DNA of 64,000 nt, from assembly GCF_002243345.2 (NCBI RefSeq), contig NZ_CP022655.2, positions 4,156,501 to 4,220,500 of the forward strand, read 5' to 3'. The notes beneath the pieces are model-generated. The model worked only from the letters and a program-made list of their open reading frames with translations, was not told where the DNA came from and ran no database searches. The DNA comes from Paenibacillus sp. RUD330 (GTDB lineage Bacteria; Bacillota; Bacilli; Paenibacillales; Paenibacillaceae). Positions 42,251 through 50,420 of the stretch are shown piece after piece. Position 1 is the stretch's first letter; every line of letters begins with the position of its first letter. The position numbers and the translations under genes are program-made.

Positions 42251-43147
42251 ATGACAGACCCTGCTGTATGGCTTCTGATCTCGATCGGCAGCGCCGCCGT
42301 GTTCGGCTTCGCCGGCTGGTGGATGAAAGTGTCCCAAATGCGCGGCGGGAGCAATACCTCCCTCCTATTGGGATTGTACGCGACAGGAACGGCCGGCTTT
42401 CTCTTCCAATGTCTGGCGGACGGAAGCTGGACGGCCGTGCTCGGCTGGAAGGCCTGGCTCGCAGGAGCGGTTGTCGGAGCCGGCTCCGCCTGGGGCAACG
42501 TCGTGTTCATGCAGGCGCTGCGCTACGGACCGGCCAGTCTCACCTCGCCGATTACGAACCTCAACATCGTCCTTGTCGTGGCGATGTCGGTATGGATATA
42601 CGGCGAGCCGCTTGGTGGATGGGAAGCGGCCGGAATCGTCCTGCTGCTGGCAGCCGCTGTCCTGATCGCCCTGCGCCGCGCGGAGCCGCTCTCGATCGGG
42701 GACCGGCGCTGGTTCCTGTATACGGGAGCGGCCGTCGTCCTGTTCACCTTCCGCAACGGAGGCTTGAAGGCGACGAGCGAGCTCGGCTTGCCCTCCTCCT
42801 CCGTTCTCTTGACCGGCTACTTCCTATCGCTGCTCTGGTTTGCGGCAGCCGCCCTCAAGGAGCGCTCCGGCCAGAAGATCGGCGGCGCAGTCCCGCAATC
42901 CTCCGCCGATGGCTGGAGCGTCGGCCTCCGTCTCGGCCTGCTCGCGGGATTGTTCTCCTATGGCGGACTCCAGCTCTATGCCTGGGCGATCGAAACGGGC
43001 AAAGCCGGCATAGCCGCTCCCATCTTCGCGACAAACAGCCTTGTCGTGGCGGCCGGCTCGATCCTGCTGTACCGGGAACGCCTGACAAGGCTGCAATGGC
43101 TCGCTTTTGCCTGCCTTCTGGCAGGCCACGTCGTGATCAAGCTGTAG
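42251..43147 (+). CDS. EamA/DMT-family transporter
   Basis: The 298-residue protein has ten predicted transmembrane helices in two homologous halves, as in the drug/metabolite transporter superfamily. Typical elements are AWGNVVFMQALRYGPASLTSPITNLNIVLVV in the first half (quoted across its length) and APIFATNSLVVAAGSILLYRERLT in the second, each the conserved end of an EamA repeat. The substrate is unknown. It is monocistronic, preceded by an unusual 400-base spacer and followed at once by a 40-bp tandem repeat. Confidence 0.88.
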   Translation: MTDPAVWLLISIGSAAVFGFAGWWMKVSQMRGGSNTSLLLGLYATGTAGFLFQCLADGSWTAVLGWKAWLAGAVVGAGSAWGNVVFMQALRYGPASLTSPITNLNIVLVVAMSVWIYGEPLGGWEAAGIVLLLAAAVLIALRRAEPLSIGDRRWFLYTGAAVVLFTFRNGGLKATSELGLPSSSVLLTGYFLSLLWFAAAALKERSGQKIGGAVPQSSADGWSVGLRLGLLAGLFSYGGLQLYAWAIETGKAGIAAPIFATNSLVVAAGSILLYRERLTRLQWLAFACLLAGHVVIKL

Positions 43148-43151
43148 GCCA

Positions 43152-43239
43152 GACGGCAACTGACGCCGCCTTCCGCATCTTCAGCTTTTGGGACGGCAAC
43201 TGACGCCGCCTTCCGCATCTTCAGCTTTTGGGACGGCAA
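43152..43239. repeat. 40-bp tandem repeat, 2.2 copies
   Basis: A 40-base unit starting GACGGCAACTGACGCCGCC occupies 43152-43191 and 43192-43231 exactly, and the first eight bases recur at 43232-43239. The second copy contains the last codons and stop of the neighbouring minus-strand gene, so the repeat looks like a recent duplication of that gene's 3' end. Confidence 0.95.
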
Positions 43240-44045
43240 GCGGCCGAGAACGAGCCGAGCCACTTTTTCCACCAAGCCTTGATCCGGTAGGACGCGGTAA
43301 GCTTCATGACCGATCCCCAGCCGTCGTATTTGCCGCCGCCCGCCCCGATCATTCGGTACAGCTCGTCGACCCGTCCGTTGACGGTCTCCAGCCTGACGTC
43401 CTCGAAGCGGCTGATGACGAGAGGATACGGATATTCGGGCTCCGGCTCCCCGCTCTTGCCTTCTTCGATCCGGTACCCCATCGTCTCCAGCTTCATGCGC
43501 ATCAGCTTGCGTCCGTCATGATCGCGGAAGAGCAGCCAATGATACACATTGCGCGGCCTCCGGATATCATCCCCCCGGTTCAGCAGCGCGTACACCATTT
43601 GAGCATTGTGGATGAACAGCTCCTCGAGCGTGTCCGGCAGCAAATACCGGTAAAACTCCCAGTCGGAATCCGGCTTGACGTAATGCATCAGCCTGCTGCC
43701 GCTTCTGGACGACAATATCTTCTGCAGCGGCTCCAGCGAGGCTCCGCTCTCCATGTAATAATAATATTCAAGCCTTCTCGGCGTATTGATGCGTCCGATA
43801 TAGACGGAATTCCCTCCCGCTTGCACGGCCTCTTCCAGCTCATGCTCCATCCTCTCCAGCTCGGATATCATGCTTTCCTTGTTCTTGTGCCGGCTGCGGA
43901 TGGAGTAGAGGTTGATTGTAATCGACAACAGCTGGTTCAAGCCCGGCGGGTGCGCATCCTGTTTCCAGGCGCAATTGACAAGGATCCTCATCAATTCCTT
44001 GTCCTCGGATTGGCGTTCGAAGAAGCCCCAGTCGTCTGCCATCAC
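43221..44045 (-). CDS. DUF695/RraB-like domain protein
   Basis: The 274-residue soluble protein begins MMADDWGFFERQ. Its first half has ELERMEHELEEAVQAGG...YIGRINTPRRLEYYYYMES, resembling DUF695. A later stretch, VYHWLLFRDHDGRKLMRMKLETMGYRIEEGKSGEPE (in part), resembles the RraB regulator-of-ribonuclease domain. I assign this architecture with moderate confidence; its function is unknown. Its stop codon lies in the tandem repeat at 43152-43239. It is convergent with the EamA gene. Confidence 0.75.
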   Translation of the reverse strand: MMADDWGFFERQSEDKELMRILVNCAWKQDAHPPGLNQLLSITINLYSIRSRHKNKESMISELERMEHELEEAVQAGGNSVYIGRINTPRRLEYYYYMESGASLEPLQKILSSRSGSRLMHYVKPDSDWEFYRYLLPDTLEELFIHNAQMVYALLNRGDDIRRPRNVYHWLLFRDHDGRKLMRMKLETMGYRIEEGKSGEPEPEYPYPLVISRFEDVRLETVNGRVDELYRMIGAGGGKYDGWGSVMKLTASYRIKAWWKKWLGSFSAACRPKS

Positions 44046-44193
44046 CGCACCTCGCTTTCTGACGGGGCACCCCCGTCAAATGTCTGTCTATTATACAGGA
44101 CCGCTTCGGTCCGGCAAATCGTTTTTTTGTCCGTTCTAGTCCAAAGACGCAGCAGGGCTGGAAAAGTTGCGGATGCGTTCCGGCATTTCAGGA

Positions 44194-44249
44194 CAAAAAA
44201 GCCTCTTCCTGCCAGCGCCAGCCGAAGCGGCTGCCGGGCGAGAAGAGGC
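44194..44249 (-). terminator. doxX terminator
   Basis: On the minus strand GCCTCTT and AAGAGGC enclose further GC-rich pairing and are followed by TTTTTT. Confidence 0.85.
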
Positions 44250-44263
44250 CATGCGGATGATGA

Positions 44264-44662
44264 TCAGCTCAAGACAGCGTCGATGGAATAGGCTCCTGCG
44301 CCGGTGAACGCGACAGCAAGCGCGATCGCGATGAGAATCAGATTGTACTCGTAGCCGTTGGACGTCGCCCAGATGCCGTTCGCCCCATGGACTTTCGCGA
44401 TCGCGACAAGCATCGGGATGATGATCAGCGCCGCGGCGATCCACACCCACAGTCCAAGCGCCAGCAGCAGTCCTCCCAGCAGCTCCGAGAGTCCCGCCAG
44501 CACCGCCATCAGCACGCCGGGCTTGGCGCCGAGCGACTCCAGCCAGCCTGCCGTTCCCTTGATCCCGTAGCCTCCGAACCAGCCGAACAGCTTCTGCGTG
44601 CCATGCGCCGCGAACAGCAGCCCCGCTACAACCCTCAAGATAAGAATGCCTGTATCGAACAT
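44264..44662 (-). CDS. DoxX-family membrane protein (CatD-like)
   Basis: The 132-residue protein has four transmembrane helices and the DoxX pattern LRVVAGLLFAAHGTQKLFGWFGGYG, then a LSELLGGLLLALGL stretch. Bacterial members such as Bacillus CatD, and mycobacterial DoxX, are linked to thiol and quinone stress. The ATG at 44662 follows GGCGGGA. It is divergent from an HxlR-type regulator carrying the redox cysteine C7, and an inverted repeat lies between them. Control by that regulator is therefore likely, as with YodB/CatR and catDE in Bacillus. Confidence 0.88.
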   Translation of the reverse strand: MFDTGILILRVVAGLLFAAHGTQKLFGWFGGYGIKGTAGWLESLGAKPGVLMAVLAGLSELLGGLLLALGLWVWIAAALIIIPMLVAIAKVHGANGIWATSNGYEYNLILIAIALAVAFTGAGAYSIDAVLS

Positions 44663-44724
44663 AATGAATCCCGCCTTTTCATAGAATGTATTCGTCCGTT
44701 GCTTTACTGGACTTATCATAAATC

Positions 44725-44749
44725 ATTAACTAACTTTAGTCAAGTTAAT
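44725..44749. promoter_or_regulatory. Probable HxlR operator between doxX and hxlR
   Basis: TAACTT-TAGTC-AAGTTA (44731-44747) is a perfect inverted repeat, nested in wider arms ATTAACT and AGTTAAT (44725-44749). It lies in the AT-rich doxX promoter region. Confidence 0.55.
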
Positions 44750-44780
44750 ATATTTAATTAATTTAATTTGGGACAGTCGC

Positions 44781-44809
44781 TTACATTTCCTTAGTTTATA
44801 TGGTACAAT
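44781..44809 (+). promoter_or_regulatory. Promoter of the HxlR-type gene
   Basis: TTACAT (44781-44786) and TACAAT (44804-44809) are separated by 17 bases, 25 bases before the start codon. Confidence 0.7.
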
Positions 44810-44834
44810 GGGAGCACAAGAAGGAGTGATAAGA

Positions 44835-45143
44835 ATGGACTACTCCACCATGTGTCCCAAGTACGAAGCCGCCATCGAGCTGCTTGGGAAAAAGTGGACG
44901 GGCCTTATCATCCGGGTGCTGCTCGGCGGGCCCAAGCGGTTTAAGGAAATCAAGGAACAGATTCCGGAGATGAGCGACAAGATGCTGACCGATCGGATGA
45001 AGGAACTCGAACAGGCTCAAATCGTGAACCGCAAGGTTTACCCGGAGATGCCTGTACGGATTGAATATGAGCTGACCGACAAAGGACATCATCTGCAGCC
45101 TGTCATCGAGTCCATTCAGGACTGGGGAGAGCATTGGATGTAG
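44835..45143 (+). CDS. HxlR-family (DUF24) regulator with redox-type Cys7
   Basis: The 102-residue winged-helix protein begins MDYSTMCPKYEAAIELLGKKW. The cysteine at position 7 is the conserved thiol of YodB/CatR-type sensors that respond to quinones, diamide or aldehydes. The body shows RVLLGGPKRFKEIKEQIPEMSDKMLT, DRMKELEQAQIVNRKVYPEMPVRIEYELT and GHHLQPVIESIQDWG, all typical of HxlR. AAGGAG lies nine bases before the chosen ATG; an ATG nine codons upstream is less well placed. The divergent doxX gene is its likely target. Confidence 0.92.
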   Translation: MDYSTMCPKYEAAIELLGKKWTGLIIRVLLGGPKRFKEIKEQIPEMSDKMLTDRMKELEQAQIVNRKVYPEMPVRIEYELTDKGHHLQPVIESIQDWGEHWM

Positions 45144-45159
45144 CGTTCCGTGCCATCCG

Positions 45160-45182
45160 GCCGCCCGACGGGCGGCTTTTTT
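45160..45182 (+). terminator. Terminator of the HxlR-type gene
   Basis: GCCGCCC and GGGCGGC form a perfect 7-bp stem with a 3-base loop, then TTTTTT. Confidence 0.93.
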
Positions 45183-45293
45183 GCCGTTTCCGGCTCCATG
45201 ACGATCTCCTCCAGTTCCGCTCGATGGTGGAAATCCGTACCTGCAGGGGCTTATACTAGTAGGGACATCAATAGCGGACAGTGAGGGTGAGGC

Positions 45294-46205
45294 ATGGATA
45301 CGATCAAGCAGGCATACCGGGACTTGGGGCTGCCCGACAACGCTTCCAAGGAAGAAGTCGAGAAGAAGTACTCCTTGCTGCTGCGCAGGGCGCGCAGCCA
45401 GCAAGGCCGCGCCGGGGACGGCGAAGCGGCCGGATCTCCGAGCCTCGAGACGATCAATGCGGCGTACCGGGCGATTCTGGAGCACGAGGAAGCGACGGCG
45501 CGGGAGGAGTACAACAAGAAGGCGTACGGGAAATACAAGGGAATGGCTGGATCCGCCCAGAAGGTGGACCACTTCTTCAGCTATTATAAGTTTCACTTGC
45601 TTGGCGCGATCGTGCTGATCGCCGCCGTCGTGTACGGCATCAATGCTTACCTGAACCATAAGGAGGAGCAGGCCGAGCTGGCCAAGCTTCCTCCCGCCGC
45701 CCTGGCTCTCTCCTATTTCGGCGAATTCGGCTCGCCTGCCGGAAGCGACGTGAAGACGGCTGAGCAGCAGCTCGTGAGCCGGTTCCCGGATTGGAAGCGA
45801 GTGATCGTCCATCTCACCTACGTACCGGCCGAACCCATGTCCGGGCAGGACATGGCCATGGTCCAGAAGAGCGTTCTCGACCTCATCACGAACAAGGACG
45901 ACGTTTACTTGATGGATCGCGCAAGCTTCGACAAGCTGGCTTCCCAGAACGCCCTTCTCCCTCTGGAGACCCATAAGGACGAGCTTGGCTCCGAATACAA
46001 CGACAGCCGCGCTTTGAGCGCGGCCGCGCAGGATACTCCGAACGAAAAGCATGTGTACGGCGTCGATGTCACGGACAGCCCTCTCGTCAAAAGCATGGGC
46101 CTGGAGGGCGGCCGCTTCATTGCCGGCATCCGCAGCGACACGGCCAGGCTGGACAATTCCTTGCAATTCATCCGGGCGGCCTTGTCGGATACCTCCGCTC
46201 CGTAG
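45294..46205 (+). CDS. Degenerate J-domain membrane protein
   Basis: The 303-residue protein starts with a J-domain-like helical region (DTIKQAYRDLGLPDNASKEEVEKKYSLLLRRAR, partial quote; then INAAYRAILEHEEATAREEYNKK). The HPD tripeptide that activates DnaK is missing: the loop after helix II reads RRARSQQG. A transmembrane helix (about residues 101-118) separates it from an outer domain of about 180 residues with no recognised family. It could be a membrane-bound co-chaperone relic or a scaffold. The gene is monocistronic with its own terminator. Confidence 0.8.
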   Translation: MDTIKQAYRDLGLPDNASKEEVEKKYSLLLRRARSQQGRAGDGEAAGSPSLETINAAYRAILEHEEATAREEYNKKAYGKYKGMAGSAQKVDHFFSYYKFHLLGAIVLIAAVVYGINAYLNHKEEQAELAKLPPAALALSYFGEFGSPAGSDVKTAEQQLVSRFPDWKRVIVHLTYVPAEPMSGQDMAMVQKSVLDLITNKDDVYLMDRASFDKLASQNALLPLETHKDELGSEYNDSRALSAAAQDTPNEKHVYGVDVTDSPLVKSMGLEGGRFIAGIRSDTARLDNSLQFIRAALSDTSAP

Positions 46206-46246
46206 CCATTTCTCCAACGCCTGCACATCCGATCGCGGGCTCGGCC

Positions 46247-46283
46247 AAGCGGCCCTTCCTCTTCAGGAAAGGGCCGCTTGTTT
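46247..46283 (+). terminator. Terminator after the J-domain-like gene
   Basis: AAGCGGCCCTTCCT pairs with AGGAAAGGGCCGCTT (one bulge) and is followed by GTTT. Confidence 0.8.
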
Positions 46284-46312
46284 CATCCTTGGAGCGATTG
46301 GGGAAAGCGATG

Positions 46313-46341
46313 TTGACAACAGAATTTAAATTGCATACAAT
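46313..46341 (+). promoter_or_regulatory. Glutathione peroxidase promoter with MarR/OhrR-like dyad
   Basis: TTGACA (46313-46318) and TACAAT (46336-46341) are separated by 17 bases, a near-consensus promoter. The -10 box is part of the dyad ATTG-CATA-CAAT in an AT-rich stretch (46324-46350), resembling OhrR-type operators. Confidence 0.7.
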
Positions 46342-46374
46342 CTAATTAAAGCGATGAAGATGGAGGCGAAACCG

Positions 46375-46869
46375 ATGTCTATTTATGATATTGAAGTCGA
46401 GACGGCGCGCGGCGCCAAAGAAACCTTGGAGCGGTACCGGGGCCAGGTGCTGCTGATCGTCAATACCGCGACCAAGTGCGGCCTGGCGCCTCAGTTCGAC
46501 GGACTGGAGAAGCTTCATCAGACATACGGGGACAAGGGGCTTGCCGTTCTCGGCTTTCCATGCGGGCAGTTCGCCAACCAGGAGCCCGGCGACAACGACC
46601 AGATCCAGGAAGCATGCAAGATCAACTTCGGCGTGACGTTTCCGCTGTTCGCCAAAGTCGACGTCAACGGCAGCGGCGCCCATCCTCTCTTCCGTTATCT
46701 GACCGACAACGCCAGAGGTTTCCTCGGGTCCAAGGCGATCAAGTGGAATTTCACCAAGTTCCTGGTCGACCAGGAAGGCCGCATCGTGAAGCGCTTCGCG
46801 CCGACCGACAAGCCGGAGAAGATCGAGAGCCATGTCGCCAAGCTTCTCGGAGCGCCGGCTCCCGTATAA
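46375..46869 (+). CDS. Glutathione peroxidase-family thiol peroxidase
   Basis: The 164-residue enzyme reduces hydroperoxides with a cysteine instead of selenocysteine. The catalytic elements are C35 (VNTATKCGLAPQF), Q and the second motif GFPCGQFANQEPG, and W/N in IKWNFTKFLVD. In organisms like this, thioredoxin or bacillithiol rather than glutathione is the probable reductant. The ATG at 46375 follows GGAGG; seven codons upstream another ATG lies in frame but has no site. A near-consensus promoter with a MarR/OhrR-like dyad precedes it. Confidence 0.93.
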   Translation: MSIYDIEVETARGAKETLERYRGQVLLIVNTATKCGLAPQFDGLEKLHQTYGDKGLAVLGFPCGQFANQEPGDNDQIQEACKINFGVTFPLFAKVDVNGSGAHPLFRYLTDNARGFLGSKAIKWNFTKFLVDQEGRIVKRFAPTDKPEKIESHVAKLLGAPAPV

Positions 46870-46953
46870 GCGCCTCTGACGGGAATGTTGCATCGGCCGG
46901 AACGAAATGAGCGGTTCTAGCCAGACCAGAAGCTCCAACCAGACTGAAAGGAA

Positions 46954-46987
46954 CAAAAAAGACCCCGTACCGAGCCGGTACGGGGTC
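46954..46987 (-). terminator. sdhCAB operon terminator
   Basis: On the minus strand GACCCCGTACC and GGTACGGGGTC form a perfect 11-bp stem, followed by TTTTTT. Confidence 0.95.
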
Positions 46988-47004
46988 TTCGTAATGCGGG
47001 GCGA

Positions 47005-47775
47005 TTACACGCCCAGGAAGTTTTTGAACAGCTGCACCGTCGTGTCGCGGTTGATCGCGGCGATCGACGTCGTGAGCGGAATGCCCTTCGGACAGGAGCG
47101 CGCGCAGTTCTGCGAGTTGCCGCAGCCTTCGATGCCGCCGTCGTCCATCAGCGTCTCCAGGCGCTCGGCCTTGTTCATCTCGCCCGTAGGATGGGCGTTG
47201 AACAGGCGAACCTGGGAAATCGCCGCCGGTCCGATGAAGCTGGAGCGGTCGTTGACGTTCGGGCAAGCCTCAAGGCAGACGCCGCAAGTCATGCACTTGG
47301 ACAGCTCGTAAGCCCATTGGCGCTTCGTCTCCGCCATCCGTGGTCCCGGGCCGAGATCGTAGGTTCCGTCGATCGGAATCCATGCCTTGACGCGCTTGAG
47401 GGCGTTGAACATGCGCTCGCGGTTGATGACGAGGTCGCGTACGACCGGGAACGTGCTCATCGGAGCGACGCGCACCGGCTGCTCCAGCTTGTCGACCAGG
47501 GAGCTGCACGCCTGGCGCGGCTTGCCGTTGATGACCATGGAGCAGGCTCCGCATACTTCCTCGAGGCAGTTCGACTCCCAGCATACCGGAGTCGTGGACG
47601 CGCCGTCGGCTTTCACCGGATTGCGCTGAATTTCCATCAGGGCGCTGATGACGTTCATGTTCGGGCGGTACGGAACCTCAAACTCTTCGGTATAAGGAGC
47701 CGCATCCGGCGAATCCTGACGGGTAATAATGAACTTGACCATTTTACCGGTCTTGGTAGCTGTTTCGGTTGCCAT
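47005..47775 (-). CDS. sdhB: Succinate dehydrogenase iron-sulfur subunit SdhB
   Basis: The 256-residue subunit carries electrons from SdhA to menaquinone. The [2Fe-2S] ligands are in WESNCLEEVCGACSMVINGK and the later CSSL. The C-terminal ferredoxin-like part has CMTCGVCLEACPN and the further cysteines CGNSQNCARSCPKGIP for the [4Fe-4S] and [3Fe-4S] clusters. It is the last gene of sdhC-sdhA-sdhB, 18 bases after sdhA, and is followed by a strong terminator. Confidence 0.97.
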   Translation of the reverse strand: MATETATKTGKMVKFIITRQDSPDAAPYTEEFEVPYRPNMNVISALMEIQRNPVKADGASTTPVCWESNCLEEVCGACSMVINGKPRQACSSLVDKLEQPVRVAPMSTFPVVRDLVINRERMFNALKRVKAWIPIDGTYDLGPGPRMAETKRQWAYELSKCMTCGVCLEACPNVNDRSSFIGPAAISQVRLFNAHPTGEMNKAERLETLMDDGGIEGCGNSQNCARSCPKGIPLTTSIAAINRDTTVQLFKNFLGV

Positions 47776-47793
47776 TGTCGTTCTCCCTCCTCC

Positions 47794-49542
47794 TTAGTGC
47801 TTGTTGCTCGAGTAGTCGCGCTTACGCGGCGTAATGAGCGAAGTGTCGACTTCCTCGTACGAAATTTCCGGGCCTTCCGGCGTGAATTTCGCGATGGTCG
47901 TCTTCAGGAACTTCTCGTCGTCCCGTTCCGGGAACTCCGGCTTGTAGTGCGCGCCGCGGCTCTCGTCGCGGAGCAGCGCGCCCTTGGTCATCGCCTCGGA
48001 CAGCTCCAGCATGTTCCACAGCTGGCGGGTGAAGGCGACGCCGGCGTTGTTCCAGCGGGCCGTATCGTTGATGTTGATGTTGGTGTAGCGCTGCTTGAGC
48101 TCCTTGATCTTCTGGATCGTCTGCTCCAGACGGTCGTTGTAGCGGACGACGGTCATGTTGTTCGTCATCCACTCGCCGAGCTCCTTGGCCAGCACGTAGG
48201 CGTTCTCCGTGCCGTCCATCTTGAGGATGGACTCGTACTTGTCCGTGCGCAGCTTCACTTCGCGGTCGAAGATGCTGGAAGACACGTCTTCCGCGGACTT
48301 CTTAAGTCCTTTGATATATTCCACAGCCTTAGGTCCCGTCACCATGCCGCCGAAAATGGCGGACAGCAGGGAGTTCGCGCCGAGACGGTTCGCTCCATGG
48401 TACTGGTACTCGCATTCGCCGCAGGCGAACAGGCCGGGGATGTTGGTCATCTGGTTGTAGTCGACCCACATGCCGCCCATCGAATAGTGGACCGCCGGGA
48501 AGATCTTCATCGGCAGCTTGCGCGGATCGTCGCCGACGAACTTCTCGTAGATCTCGATGATGCCGCCGAGCTTGACGTCAAGCTCCTTCGGATCCTTATG
48601 GGAGAGATCGAGGTAGACCATGTTCTCGCCATTGATGCCGAGCTTCTGGTCGACGCATACGGAGAAGATCTCGCGGGTCGCGATGTCGCGCGGCACGAGG
48701 TTGCCGTAAGCCGGGTATTTCTCCTCGAGGAAGTACCAAGGCTTGCCGTCCTTGTACGTCCAGATGCGGCCGCCTTCGCCGCGCGCCGATTCGGACATGA
48801 GGCGGTTTTTGTCGTCGCCCGGAATGGCCGTCGGGTGGATCTGGATCATCTCGCCGTTGGCGTAGTGGACGCCTTGCTGGTACACCGCGCTGGCTGCCGT
48901 GCCCGTATTGATGACCGAGTTGGTCGTCTTGCCGAAAATGATGCCGGGGCCGCCTGTCGCCAGGATGACCGCGTCGGCGCGGAAGGAATGGACCTCCATC
49001 GTGCGCAGGTCCTGGCCGGTGATGCCGCGGCAGACGCCGTCCTCGTCCACGACCGCTCCCATGAACTCGAAATGCTCATGCTTGCTGACGAGGCCGGCGG
49101 CCTCCCAGCGGCGCACTTGCTCGTCCAGCGCGTACAGCAGCTGCTGGCCTGTCGTCGCGCCGGCGAACGCCGTGCGGTGGTACTGCGTGCCGCCGAAGCG
49201 GCGGAAGTCCAGCAGGCCTTCCGGCGTGCGGCTGAACATGACGCCCATCCGGTCCATCAGGTGGATGATGCCGGGCGCCGCTTCGCACATCGCCTTGACA
49301 GGCGGCTGGTTGGCGAGGAAGTCGCCTCCGTAGACGGTGTCGTCGAAGTGCTCCCAAGGGGAGTCCCCTTCGCCCTTTGTATTGACGGCCCCGTTGATGC
49401 CGCCTTGCGCGCACACGGAGTGGGAGCGCTTGACCGGCACGAGCGAGAACAGGTTGACGTGCACGCCCGCCTCGGCCGCCTTGATTGTAGCCATCAGGCC
49501 GGCGAGTCCGCCGCCGACGACGATAATGTTGTTTTTAGCCAT
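47794..49542 (-). CDS. sdhA: Succinate dehydrogenase flavoprotein subunit SdhA
   Basis: The 582-residue flavoprotein oxidises succinate to fumarate. It shows the FAD-binding NIIVVGGGLAGLMATIKAAEAG, H41 in RSHSVCAQGGINGA for covalent FAD attachment, the substrate loop QIHPTAIPG, and the ESRGAHYKPEFPERDD C-terminal motif. Length and sequence fit the Bacillus/epsilonproteobacterial type B enzyme used with menaquinone. It is the middle gene of the operon. Confidence 0.97.
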   Translation of the reverse strand: MAKNNIIVVGGGLAGLMATIKAAEAGVHVNLFSLVPVKRSHSVCAQGGINGAVNTKGEGDSPWEHFDDTVYGGDFLANQPPVKAMCEAAPGIIHLMDRMGVMFSRTPEGLLDFRRFGGTQYHRTAFAGATTGQQLLYALDEQVRRWEAAGLVSKHEHFEFMGAVVDEDGVCRGITGQDLRTMEVHSFRADAVILATGGPGIIFGKTTNSVINTGTAASAVYQQGVHYANGEMIQIHPTAIPGDDKNRLMSESARGEGGRIWTYKDGKPWYFLEEKYPAYGNLVPRDIATREIFSVCVDQKLGINGENMVYLDLSHKDPKELDVKLGGIIEIYEKFVGDDPRKLPMKIFPAVHYSMGGMWVDYNQMTNIPGLFACGECEYQYHGANRLGANSLLSAIFGGMVTGPKAVEYIKGLKKSAEDVSSSIFDREVKLRTDKYESILKMDGTENAYVLAKELGEWMTNNMTVVRYNDRLEQTIQKIKELKQRYTNININDTARWNNAGVAFTRQLWNMLELSEAMTKGALLRDESRGAHYKPEFPERDDEKFLKTTIAKFTPEGPEISYEEVDTSLITPRKRDYSSNKH

Positions 49543-49570
49543 GACTATGAGGTCCTCCTTGTCTGTCGTA

Positions 49571-50236
49571 TTAACCGATCCAGGTACGTACGGCGGATGC
49601 CGATTCGGCGAAGTCGCTGCCCGTGAAGGCCACGATGGAAAGCAGGAACAGAGCCGATACGATCACGAACACGCCCATCCAGATATAGGCCGAGACGCGT
49701 TGCGCGCGCGGGCCGACCGTGATGCCCCAGCTGACGAGGAACGACCACATGCCGTTCGCGAAGTGGAAGACAGCGGAGAGGACACCGATGGCATAGAGCA
49801 CGATGTAGACCGGATTCGTGAAGATCTCGTGCATCCGTGCGCCGAGCTCCTCATGCGTCAGGTTGCCGAGGGCGACCTGGAATCGGGTCTCGAAGACATG
49901 CCAGATGACGAAGATGAACGTGATCACGCCAGTGACGCGCTGCGCCGTGAACGCCCAGTTGCGCCCGTACTTGAAGCGGGAGTTGTTCCAGTTCGATTGG
50001 TAGGCGACATACAAGCCGTATACTCCATGGAAGAGGAGCGGCAGGAATATGCCGAAGATCTCCAGGAAGAGAACAAGGGGCAGTCCGTTCAGGAAGCCGA
50101 CGCTGTCGTTAAAGCCCTCAGGTCCGTCTTCGAACGCCGAGTAGTTGGTGATGGCATGCTCAACGAGGAACAGGCCGAGCGGAATCACCCCGAGCAGCGA
50201 GTGAATCTTGCGCGTTAAGTACGAGTTACCATTCAT
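49571..50236 (-). CDS. sdhC: Succinate dehydrogenase cytochrome b558 subunit SdhC
   Basis: The 221-residue membrane anchor has five transmembrane helices and di-heme ligands expected among its histidines (KIHSLLGVIPLGLFLVEH, LLFHGVYGLY, VIWHVFETRF, VFHFANG). It passes electrons from SdhB to menaquinone. The start MNGNSYLTRKIHSLLGV aligns with the Bacillus SdhC start, and AAAGGAG precedes it, so the longer frame starting at 50299 is rejected. It is the first gene of the operon. Confidence 0.95.
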   Translation of the reverse strand: MNGNSYLTRKIHSLLGVIPLGLFLVEHAITNYSAFEDGPEGFNDSVGFLNGLPLVLFLEIFGIFLPLLFHGVYGLYVAYQSNWNNSRFKYGRNWAFTAQRVTGVITFIFVIWHVFETRFQVALGNLTHEELGARMHEIFTNPVYIVLYAIGVLSAVFHFANGMWSFLVSWGITVGPRAQRVSAYIWMGVFVIVSALFLLSIVAFTGSDFAESASAVRTWIG

Positions 50237-50308
50237 AAATAAAGCGTTCTCCTTTCCAGCCGTTTGATTTCCAGTCATCATCGGTCGAATTTTGTGCAAA
50301 CCTTATCC

Positions 50309-50337
50309 ATTTTACAGCCCGTGCATGGGAGCGTCAA
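50309..50337 (-). promoter_or_regulatory. sdhCAB promoter
   Basis: TTGACG (complement of 50332-50337) and TAAAAT (complement of 50309-50314) are separated by 17 bases, about 70 bases before sdhC. Confidence 0.75.
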
Positions 50338-50420
50338 CAAATCCCGACAGCTTTCCCCTGCTTTTTCCGGTCACAGTTTAGCCACAGTTTCCATCGTACT
50401 CTTTTTTTCCTTATAAAGAT

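Noticed and set aside
43152-43239. Short CRISPR array
   Set aside because: The two units are directly contiguous with no spacers, so it is a tandem duplication.
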